Counted from the first letter of the stretch, positions 1 through 5,473 are shown. The stretch: 5,516 bases of DNA from an uncultured beta proteobacterium (GCA_903910495.1 CAIVZW010000466.1:1-5516), one strand, 5' to 3'. The notes: generated by a model not told the origin, from the sequence alone. Program-made: numbers and translations.

Positions 1-190
1 AGGTGCGTCCTGAACATGGAAATGAGCAGAAAAACCACCGAAAAGTAGCCCAATCGCTCGCAAAATCGACTGGTTTCAGAATATTCAGCAATATATCCCG
101 CCAAGTTCTCGGTCAAACTGAATTGTTCAGCATTTCCCTAGAGGAACATTTCGTTTTCCGTTGGGTCATACTTGTTAAACATGAGCCAAA
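1..190. other. AT-richer gene-free leader upstream of the carbamoylase pair
   Basis: No convincing gene is seen here. An open frame crosses the stretch, but its product resembles nothing I recognise and is full of polar, low-information residues. The region is visibly richer in A and T than the genes around it, as expected of a promoter and leader. A perfect inverted repeat, ATATT-CAGC-AATAT, sits at 81-94. A TTCAGCA motif occurs twice, at 84-90 and 126-132. I could not find a strong sigma-70 or sigma-54 promoter; CATACT at 167-172 is a weak -10 candidate with no good -35. The promoter of the downstream operon presumably lies here or just beyond the left edge. Confidence 0.5.
81..94. repeat. 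Short perfect inverted repeat in the leader, possible operator
   Basis: The sequence ATATT CAGC AATAT is a perfect 5-bp inverted repeat around a 4-base spacer, about 100 bases before the first gene of the carbamoylase operon. Its size and place would suit a small operator half-site pair. Arms this short and AT-rich also arise by chance, so this is a weak candidate only. Confidence 0.2.
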
Positions 191-1429
191 ATGATGAAAA
201 AAACACTCGAAATCAACGGTGAAAGACTGCACCGACGCATTGCCCGCCTCGCGGAAATCGGAGCAATTGAGGGCGGCGGTTGCGCTCGGCTTGCGCTTTC
301 GGATGCTGACAAGGCCGGTCGTGATCTGGTCTGTGACTGGATGCGTGAGCTAGGTCTGGAGATCAGTATTGACGCCATCGGGAATGTCGTCGGAACACGG
401 GCTGGGCGCCAACCCGGCCTGGCGGTGATGACGGGTTCGCATATCGACACCGTGCGTACCGGAGGCCGATATGATGGCAATCTCGGTGTACTCGCCGGGC
501 TCGAAGTCGTCGCGACGCTGAACGATGCGCGCATCGAAACGGAGTATCCGCTGGCTGTGGCGTTCTTCACCAACGAGGAAGGTGCCCGCTTTGCGCCCGA
601 CATGATGGGCAGTCTGGTATTCACCGGAGTGCTGGGGCTGGATGATGCCCTGCGAACCATTGGAATCGATGGGTCGACGGTCAACGAAAACCTGGTTCGT
701 ATCGGCTATGCCGGCGACGCGCCAACTCCAGCCGTCACCCCGCGCGCCTTCGTTGAACTGCACGTGGAGCAAGGTCCGGTGCTTGACTATGGCGGCATTG
801 AAATTGGTGTTGTGGAATCGGTTCAGGGCATTTCATGGGCCGAGATTGAGATACATGGGATATCGAATCATGCCGGCACCACGCCGATGGCGCTGCGGCG
901 TGACGCTGGCTGGGTGGCAGGCGCGATTATCCACTTCGTGCGCGAACTGGCCAATGAAATCGGCGGCAACCAGGTGTCTACGGTCGGGCGCATTGAGTTT
1001 TTTCCCAATCTGATAAACGTGGTTCCTAACCGGGCGACGCTAACCGTTGATCTGCGCAATACCGACGAAACCTTGCTGCGTGGTGCAGAATCCCGCCTGG
1101 ATACATTCCTGGAAACACTTCGCGTCGCTGAAAAAGTACAGATTACGACGCGCCGCCTGGCGCGTTTCGAACCGGTCATTTTTGCGCCGGAAATGACCGA
1201 TCGTATCGAGCGTATTGCTCAGGCTCAGGGCTTGTCAACGCGTCGCATGCCCAGTGGTGCCGGGCACGATGCCCAGATGCTGGCGGCTGTGTGTCCGACC
1301 GCAATGATTTTTATCCCAAGCGTTGATGGCATCAGCCACAATGTGCTTGAGTATTCCCACCCGCAGCATATCGAAGCCGGGGCTAATGTCCTGCTCTCGG
1401 TCCTTTGCGAACTCACAGGCAGCACATAA
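191..1429 (+). CDS. M20-family N-carbamoyl-amino-acid hydrolase (L-carbamoylase / beta-ureidopropionase / allantoate amidohydrolase group)
   Basis: This 412-residue protein is a zinc-type amidohydrolase of the M20 carbamoylase branch, of normal family length. The family hydrolyses an N-carbamoyl group to give amino acid, CO2 and ammonia. Visible metal-site residues are H84 in GSHIDTV, D95 in YDGNLGV, the pair E129-E130 in TNEEG (general base and ligand), H191 in ELHVEQG and H383 in DGISHN. Likely substrate residues are Q212, H226 in SNHAGTTPM (lid/dimer domain, about 210-330), N276 and R289. GAGHDAQML at 357-365 is another family signature. There is no signal peptide, so it is cytoplasmic. 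An in-frame TGA at 182-184 limits the start to ATG 191 or ATG 194; neither has a good Shine-Dalgarno. The D-carbamoylase-like gene follows 22 bases later. The GGRYDGNLGVLAG style favours carbamoylase or beta-ureidopropionase over true allantoate amidohydrolase, but exact substrate and chirality cannot be fixed from sequence. Confidence 0.9.
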   Translation: MMKKTLEINGERLHRRIARLAEIGAIEGGGCARLALSDADKAGRDLVCDWMRELGLEISIDAIGNVVGTRAGRQPGLAVMTGSHIDTVRTGGRYDGNLGVLAGLEVVATLNDARIETEYPLAVAFFTNEEGARFAPDMMGSLVFTGVLGLDDALRTIGIDGSTVNENLVRIGYAGDAPTPAVTPRAFVELHVEQGPVLDYGGIEIGVVESVQGISWAEIEIHGISNHAGTTPMALRRDAGWVAGAIIHFVRELANEIGGNQVSTVGRIEFFPNLINVVPNRATLTVDLRNTDETLLRGAESRLDTFLETLRVAEKVQITTRRLARFEPVIFAPEMTDRIERIAQAQGLSTRRMPSGAGHDAQMLAAVCPTAMIFIPSVDGISHNVLEYSHPQHIEAGANVLLSVLCELTGST

Positions 1430-1439
1430 CAGTCAAGTC

Positions 1440-1444
1440 AGGAG
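1440..1444 (+). promoter_or_regulatory. Shine-Dalgarno of the D-carbamoylase gene
   Basis: AGGAG lies 7 bases before the ATG at 1452 and decides that start. The same frame is open further upstream, with an ATG at 1323, but that extension lies inside the preceding gene and adds residues foreign to the family. Confidence 0.85.
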
Positions 1445-1451
1445 ATTCCTC

Positions 1452-2405
1452 ATGAAGCGCAAGCTAGTCATTGGCGCGGCCCAGTTAGGTCCGATTTCTC
1501 GCAACGACACGCGTCGTGCCGTCGTCGTTCGACTCATCGAGCTGATGCGCGAAGCCAGATCACGCGGCTGCGACCTTGTCGCCTATCCTGAACTGGCCTT
1601 GACCACGTTTTTCCCACGCTGGTACTTTGAAAACCAGGATGACGTCGATACCTGGTTTGAACGCGAAATGCCCAGTCTGGAAACGCAAGCGCTGTTTGAC
1701 GAAGCCAAGAAGCTCGCTATCGGTTTCTACCTGGGCTATGCCGAGTTGGCAGAGGAAGCCGATGGCGTTCATCGCTACAACAGTTCCATTCTGGTCAACA
1801 AGAATGCTGAAATTGTTGGCAAGTACCGCAAGATCCATCTGCCCGGCCACACCGAGCATGAGCCCTGGCGTCGTTTTCAGCATCTGGAAAAGCGTTACTT
1901 CGAACGTGGCAACTTCGGCTTTCCGGCGTTTCGCACGAGTATCGGTGGCCACAAGGGCGTTTTCGGAATGGCCTTGTGCAATGACCGGCGCTGGCCGGAA
2001 ACCTATCGCGTACTCGGTCTGCAAGATGTGGAAATGGCCTTCATCGGCTACAACACGCCGGTTCATTACTCTCAGGCGCCCGAGCATGATCACCTCCAGG
2101 CCTTTCACAACCACCTTTCGCTGCAGGCCGGGGCGTACCAGAATGGGATGTGGATCGTTGGCGTGGCCAAAGCGGGTGACGAGGAGGGGAGCGAACTGCT
2201 CGGGCAAAGTTGCATCGTTGCGCCAACCGGCGAGATTGTCGCTATGTGTTCAACGCTTGGCGACGAATTGGCTACCGCTTCCTGCGACCTCGACCGTTGC
2301 AGCGAAATCAGGGACAATGTTTTTAACTTCGAACAGCACCGCGAGCCCGATACTTACAGTCTGATCTGTGAAACCAAGGGTGGGGGCGATACCTTGAAAT
2401 CCTGA
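1452..2405 (+). CDS. N-carbamoyl-D-amino-acid hydrolase-like amidase (nitrilase superfamily)
   Basis: The 317-residue product belongs to the carbon-nitrogen hydrolase (nitrilase) fold and closely resembles the Agrobacterium-type D-carbamoylase used in hydantoin degradation, which is about 304 residues. The reaction is N-carbamoyl-D-amino acid to D-amino acid, CO2 and ammonia. The catalytic triad is intact: E47 in YPELALTTFFPRW, K127 in GKYRKIHLPGH and C176 in LCNDRRWPET. Other family landmarks are H129, H144 in FQHLEKRYFE, H219 after the EHDHL segment, YNTP at 200-203, SLQAGAYQNG near 223-232 and CIVAPTGEIVA at 254-264. The enzyme is cytoplasmic, with no signal peptide. It sits 22 bases after the M20 hydrolase with its own AGGAG, so the two are almost certainly co-transcribed. 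Compared with my memory of the Agrobacterium enzyme, there are a few extra residues before the nucleophile (glycine-rich, near 164-168) and a polar tail of about 12 residues. No terminator is evident after the stop. Confidence 0.93.
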   Translation: MKRKLVIGAAQLGPISRNDTRRAVVVRLIELMREARSRGCDLVAYPELALTTFFPRWYFENQDDVDTWFEREMPSLETQALFDEAKKLAIGFYLGYAELAEEADGVHRYNSSILVNKNAEIVGKYRKIHLPGHTEHEPWRRFQHLEKRYFERGNFGFPAFRTSIGGHKGVFGMALCNDRRWPETYRVLGLQDVEMAFIGYNTPVHYSQAPEHDHLQAFHNHLSLQAGAYQNGMWIVGVAKAGDEEGSELLGQSCIVAPTGEIVAMCSTLGDELATASCDLDRCSEIRDNVFNFEQHREPDTYSLICETKGGGDTLKS

Positions 2406-2458
2406 TTTTTACTACGGATACTAGGTCTTCTCATAAAGCCGGCTCATCAAGTGGAATA

Positions 2459-2767
2459 GCCTATTTCTGGCGTTTTGCACCGCTTGGTTTTGCCCAGATT
2501 GGTGGTTTCATGGCTATACAGAGCCTGTGGTCAGGCGCGTGGATGATTCACGTCACTGGCTTTTCGCGCACGCAGGCCGCCAACCATCTGGCCGCCATGA
2601 ACGTGGCCATGGTGGTGGCCTATGCGCTGATCGATACCCTCCAGGCCAGCGGTCACAGTGTAGTGATCGCCCACCGGAACGCCTTCGCCGCGCTCTTTGT
2701 CCTGCAATTGGCCGCTTACCTCTGGATGCTCGTCGGCGGCAGAACAGGAGCCGCGAAAGACCATTAA
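2459..2767 (+). pseudogene. Remnant of the C-terminal half of an MFS transporter
   Basis: The frame from 2459 to the TAA at 2765-2767 encodes about 102 residues that read like pieces of one major facilitator superfamily permease. YFWRFAPLGFAQIGG followed by MAIQSLWSGAWMI resembles helix 7. The part through NHLAAMNVAMVVAY resembles helix 8. ALIDTLQASG and NAFAALFVLQLAAYLWMLV then resemble the end of helix 11 and helix 12. Full-length relatives have roughly a hundred residues between those last two parts, so an in-frame internal deletion is inferred near 2625-2630. The whole N-terminal half is also missing, because the D-carbamoylase gene ends just upstream at 2405. An ATG at 2510 could start an 85-residue peptide, but it has no clear Shine-Dalgarno and would begin inside helix 7. 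Such a fragment cannot transport. A small functional membrane protein is possible but unlikely. The family call rests on recognition, not on a search. Confidence 0.7.
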
Positions 2768-3741
2768 ACCGCCAGATCGACCTGCTGTAGCGAACCCGCA
2801 CCGCCATCTTCACGCAGGTAGAAGCCGCTGGCGCGTATCTGGGCAAGCAAACGGTTGTCGGCGTCGGTCAGAGCGAAGGGCGTCTCCGTCGAGTCGAGGT
2901 AGAGAGCACCGATGCCCCGATCGCGCAGGGTACCGAGACTATCCTGGCCCGAGGCATCCCGTTGCCAGAGGCGCAGGGTGTCAAAAGCGGCATCCGACTC
3001 GTCCAGCCAGTGGTTGCCGTCGTCGTCGAGCTTCGCCAGATCGGCTAAACCATTCCCGGAACGGGTGCCGAACAATTCGCTGCCGTCATTGATGCAGCCA
3101 TCGGCATTGCTGTCGATCGCCAGATAAGCGCTACCGCTGCCCAGACTCTGAATCAGTTCAGTTTTTCCGTCCGCGTCGAGATCGAACGCAAAACGCTTGC
3201 CTGAGAGCTCGGCGGCCTTGCCGTCGAAATTGATCACCAGCGGGTCGCGCAGCACGACCTTGTCGCTGGTCGTTGTCTTTCTTTCGCAGGCGAAGTCACG
3301 GCACATGGCCAGATCCAGCCGGAAGTCGAGCGAGCGGCCATCGGCCGTGCGGATTGTTCCCGTCGACGTAAAATCCGTGCTCTCGTGCTCGCGAATGGTC
3401 TCGGTGACCTGCTGTTTCCATTCCATCTCGACTACCCGTTGCGGGCGACTGGAAGTTCTATCCGGAAGATTTTCATCATTCGTTTGCAGCACCTCGCGCA
3501 GATCCGTCACCGGCGAATCCTGATGTCCCGAAATGAACTCCAGCAGGCGGGCAATCAGGGCTTCAAGCCTCAGCAATACCTGCGCCTGCCGATCCGCTTC
3601 AGTACCTGTCGAAAGTTCGCTGGCCTGCGACACGCCAGCGAAGACGGTCCGGAAGCTGCTCCCGGATTCGATCCTGAATTCGCATTCACTGGAGAAATCA
3701 TGGCTGGCACTCATCGCCACAGTTGATTGTTCGATCTTCAT
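2764..3741 (-). CDS. Uncharacterised protein with C-terminal EF-hand-like calcium-binding repeats
   Basis: This 325-residue protein of unknown function belongs to a family of proteobacterial hypotheticals whose C-terminal part starts DPLVINFDG and ends QQVDLAV. That block (about 166-325) holds three acidic loops: D187-L-D-A-D-G, the EF-hand-like D210/N212/D214-G/I217/D219, and D239/D241/N243/L246/D247/D250. These fit calcium binding of the EF-hand or dockerin-like type. SELFGTRSGNG at 221-231 is a family hallmark. The N-terminal half (1-165) is Ser/Thr/Glu-rich, with a likely helix at 50-70, and is probably variable. There is no signal peptide or membrane segment. Four cysteines (20, 147, 151, 216) are visible. 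The start at 3741 is chosen for AGGAG 7 bases upstream; the frame opens further up to an ATG at 3792 without comparable support. It lies 179 bases after ubiJ on the same strand, and its stop overlaps the MFS remnant's stop tail to tail. Function, export route and partners cannot be deduced. Confidence 0.8.
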   Translation of the reverse strand: MKIEQSTVAMSASHDFSSECEFRIESGSSFRTVFAGVSQASELSTGTEADRQAQVLLRLEALIARLLEFISGHQDSPVTDLREVLQTNDENLPDRTSSRPQRVVEMEWKQQVTETIREHESTDFTSTGTIRTADGRSLDFRLDLAMCRDFACERKTTTSDKVVLRDPLVINFDGKAAELSGKRFAFDLDADGKTELIQSLGSGSAYLAIDSNADGCINDGSELFGTRSGNGLADLAKLDDDGNHWLDESDAAFDTLRLWQRDASGQDSLGTLRDRGIGALYLDSTETPFALTDADNRLLAQIRASGFYLREDGGAGSLQQVDLAV

Positions 3742-3806
3742 TGTTCGCTCCTGGCTGGTTTGGGAAACGAAGCACCGCAAGCGGCGTGCCATGAAGCGAA
3801 ATTGCA

Positions 3807-3824
3807 GAAAATCAGCCGATTTTC
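3807..3824. repeat. Perfect 7-bp inverted repeat upstream of the EF-hand gene
   Basis: GAAAATC AGCC GATTTTC is a perfect hairpin or operator-like element, 66 bases before the start codon of the EF-hand gene and inside the gap after ubiJ. Its position suits an operator at the gene's own promoter. No strong -35/-10 pair was found next to it, and it has no trailing T-run that would make it a terminator. Confidence 0.35.
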
Positions 3825-3888
3825 AGGAAACGGCAACAACAACCGGCAAATAATGCCCTTCGTACGGCAAGAAAACACCAAGCCAGAG

Positions 3889-3904
3889 GGCATGGGCCCA
3901 TGCC
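3889..3904 (-). terminator. GC-rich 16-bp palindrome after ubiJ, possible terminator
   Basis: GGCATGGGCCCATGCC is a perfect palindrome, folding as a 6-bp stem with a GGCC loop, 16 bases beyond the ubiJ stop. In the ubiJ reading direction it is preceded by a very GC-rich run and followed, about 13 bases later, by a TGTTTTCTT stretch. That is terminator-like, but the T-run is not adjacent to the stem, so an intrinsic terminator is only possible. It could instead be a protein-binding palindrome. Confidence 0.35.
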
Positions 3905-3920
3905 GGCGCGCGGCGCGGAA

Positions 3921-4490
3921 TCAGCCTTCGAGGACGATCAGGCGGGCTTCGAGCGCTGACACCTCATCGTTCAGCGTGGCTACCTCGTGACAGAAGGTGG
4001 CAACGTCCCGGGGCCGGGCGAGGGTCTGGTTTTCCTCGGTAAGATACTCGGCAAGATTCAGCGCCAGATTCATGGCCTGATCACGTGTCCATCGGGCTGC
4101 TTGCTGGCCACCTTCAACCAGCCGGCGAGCGGCGATGTCGCCAAGCACCAGTGAAAGATCACTTTCCACATCCCAGTGCAGATTGCTGAAAACAAAACCA
4201 AGGGCTTCCGCCAGTTCGGCCGAGCCGTTGATCCGTGCGGCGGCAAGCAGGGATGGGCGGTCAGTCAGGACGAGAATCGGCGCCTGCACTGGCAGGGCAA
4301 TGATTACGGTCGTTTCGCCATCTCTGTTGCCCGCCCTGAAGCGGCCCTCGGCGGTAATTTCAAGCAGAAAGTTCAGCGCACCCAGTTCAAGGCGTACGGT
4401 TTGCCCGGCAAACGGTTTGAGGCGTGAGCACGCCCAGTCTTCCCCATCCAGAAGATGATTGACAAAGCTGAACGCCGCGTTAGCCAGCAT
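3921..4490 (-). CDS. ubiJ: Ubiquinone biosynthesis accessory factor UbiJ (SCP2 lipid-binding domain)
   Basis: The 189-residue product matches the betaproteobacterial UbiJ pattern, a soluble accessory protein whose SCP2 fold binds isoprenoid ubiquinone intermediates and supports the Ubi complex with UbiK. The N-terminal start MLANAAFSFVNHLL followed by KPFAGQTVRL is typical. The SCP2-like region covers about 15-120 and includes the usual INGSAELAEAL segment (87-97) and the strongly conserved WDVESDLSLVLGDIAARRL (106-124). The C-terminal part, from EYLTEEN (148-154) to ALEARLIVLEG, is a predicted coiled coil, as expected for pairing with UbiK. Length is near the family norm of about 200. The ATG at 4490 has only a weak purine-rich site (AGTGGG), but it matches the family start. 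The Tim44-domain gene lies 122 bases upstream on the same strand, supporting the assignment; ubiB is not directly downstream. The SCP2 fold is sequence-divergent, so the call leans on the WDVE...GDIA motif and context. Confidence 0.85.
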   Translation of the reverse strand: MLANAAFSFVNHLLDGEDWACSRLKPFAGQTVRLELGALNFLLEITAEGRFRAGNRDGETTVIIALPVQAPILVLTDRPSLLAAARINGSAELAEALGFVFSNLHWDVESDLSLVLGDIAARRLVEGGQQAARWTRDQAMNLALNLAEYLTEENQTLARPRDVATFCHEVATLNDEVSALEARLIVLEG

Positions 4491-4541
4491 CAGAAACCCA
4501 CTGAACGGTTTGCGCCTTGTGAAAAACCCCCACCGAAAGAG

Positions 4542-4578
4542 ACGGAGAAAACAGCCTGATTCCAGATGTCTTCTCCGT
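4542..4578. repeat. 8-bp inverted repeat between the Tim44-domain gene and ubiJ
   Basis: ACGGAGAA at 4542-4549 and TTCTCCGT at 4571-4578 are perfect inverted arms around a 21-base loop. In the transcription direction (leftward) the stem is followed by CTCTTTCGGTGGGGG and then TTTTT near 4522-4526. A second imperfect pair, ACCCCG at 4579-4584 with CGGGT at 4596-4600, lies beside it. The set could be an attenuator or partial terminator controlling read-through into ubiJ, or an mRNA-processing structure. The gap between the T-run and the main stem argues against a standard intrinsic terminator. Confidence 0.3.
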
Positions 4579-4612
4579 ACCCCGCAGCAGGGCTTCGGGT
4601 CTTATTTCACCC

Positions 4613-5473
4613 TTAACTCAGTTGCTGGATTCCGGCGATGACCCAGCCCTTGCTGCCGTCGGCAGGTTTGCTCAGGTTCCAGACTTCGTCAAACGGCGCC
4701 GCCGCAGCCCCGGCTACCTCGCGAATCATGCCGCTGAAATGCACGCTGGCAATGTGGCGGCCGGACTCGGTCGTGACTTCGAGAAGTTCGGCGTTCAGGG
4801 TCACGATGTCGGTTTGTTGCGGCGCGGCGCCGCGTTCGTCAATCTGCATCCGGATTTCGGCGAACAGCTCCGGGCTGACGAATTCACGAATATCGTCAAT
4901 GTTCCTGGCGTCGTTTGACGCCTGCAGACGGACGAAGTTGAGTTTGGCCACGCGCAGGAAACCCTCGCTGTCAAAGCCATCAGGAATGCGCCGTGCGACC
5001 GGAACGTCAGCAGAAGCGACCGAACCGGAGCGGGGGAAGTCCTGCACCGGTGGCACCATGGCCGGGCTACCTGCACCGGCGTATTGCATCGGCTCGGAGG
5101 CCAGCGGTTCGGACGTTTTCTTGCGGAACAGCAGCTTGAAGACGAAAACGGCCGCCATCACCAGCAAGGCAATCATCAGCATATTGGCCATGCCTTCGCC
5201 CATGCCGAAGTGCGAGAGCAGAGCGGCAATGCCAAGACCGGCGGCGAGACCGGCCAGCGGACCCATCCAGTTGCGCTTGGGTGCGGCAGCCGGTGCGGCC
5301 GCCGGAGCCGTCGGCGCTGCCGGGGTGGCTGCGGGTGTGGCAGGTCTCGGTGCGACCGACTGGCGTTGCATGCCGACCGATTTTCCGCCGCCCATGCGGG
5401 CCGCTTCAGCGCTTCCCACGCTCAGGCCAAGGGCCATTACCGATACAAAAACAGCGAGCAATAATCTTTTCAT
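4613..5473 (-). CDS. Tim44-like domain membrane protein of the ubiquinone gene neighbourhood
   Basis: The 286-residue protein starts with a signal peptide (KR, a hydrophobic run at 4-18, then SAEA before A25). A Pro/Ala/Thr-rich low-complexity linker covers about 41-66. Two hydrophobic segments follow at about 70-90 (GPLAGLAAGLGIAALLSHFG) and 95-115, ended by the basic FKLLFRKK at 112-119. After an acidic/Pro linker comes a Tim44-like domain, about 165-286: FDSEGFLRVAKLNFVRLQ, then the helix around DDIREFVSPELFAEI, and C-terminal strands ending GWVIAGIQQLS. Tim44-like domains have an NTF2-like fold and are thought to bind membranes or lipids; no biochemical role is known to me for this bacterial branch. 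It is probably an inner-membrane protein with the domain on one face. The start at 5473 has GGAGA about 6 bases upstream. ubiJ follows downstream and ubiE would be expected upstream, outside the window. A role near ubiquinone synthesis is inferred from position only. Confidence 0.85.
   Translation of the reverse strand: MKRLLLAVFVSVMALGLSVGSAEAARMGGGKSVGMQRQSVAPRPATPAATPAAPTAPAAAPAAAPKRNWMGPLAGLAAGLGIAALLSHFGMGEGMANMLMIALLVMAAVFVFKLLFRKKTSEPLASEPMQYAGAGSPAMVPPVQDFPRSGSVASADVPVARRIPDGFDSEGFLRVAKLNFVRLQASNDARNIDDIREFVSPELFAEIRMQIDERGAAPQQTDIVTLNAELLEVTTESGRHIASVHFSGMIREVAGAAAAPFDEVWNLSKPADGSKGWVIAGIQQLS
5285..5345 (-). repeat. GC-rich low-complexity tract coding the Pro/Ala/Thr linker
   Basis: This imperfect repetition of GCC/GCG-type codons encodes the alternating Ala-Pro-Thr linker at about residues 43-66 of the Tim44-domain protein. 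It links the signal-peptide region to the first membrane segment. Tracts like this change length easily by slippage, so length differences between strains would be expected. The tract itself has no other visible signal. Confidence 0.6.

Noticed and set aside
3..194. 63-residue open frame on the + strand in the leader
   Set aside because: It has no Shine-Dalgarno, no recognisable family and an atypical composition. It simply spans an AT-richer non-coding stretch and overlaps the true start region of the M20 gene.
175..684. 169-residue open frame antisense to the M20 hydrolase
   Set aside because: The Ser/Pro/Arg-rich translation is typical of a shadow opposite a GC-rich gene. The sense strand carries the complete set of metal-site motifs.
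1323..1451. 43-residue N-terminal extension of the D-carbamoylase from the ATG at 1323
   Set aside because: It overlaps the conserved C-terminal part of the M20 gene, adds residues absent from the family, and the ATG at 1452 has an AGGAG at ideal spacing.
1560..2207. 215-residue open frame antisense to the D-carbamoylase
   Set aside because: It lies wholly inside a gene with intact catalytic motifs on the other strand and has no family resemblance or ribosome-binding site.
2437..2444. AGCCGGCT palindrome as a terminator of the carbamoylase operon
   Set aside because: It is only 8 bases with no loop and no T-run after it, which is chance-level in a GC-rich genome.
2510..2767. An intact small membrane-protein gene starting at 2510
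   Set aside because: MFS-like sequence continues in frame upstream of this ATG, so it is an internal methionine of a decayed transporter rather than a true start. No clear ribosome-binding site is present.
3742..3792. 17-residue N-terminal extension of the EF-hand protein from the ATG at 3792
   Set aside because: The internal ATG at 3741 has a proper AGGAG, while the extension reads through that ribosome-binding site and has an Arg-rich, non-conserved look.
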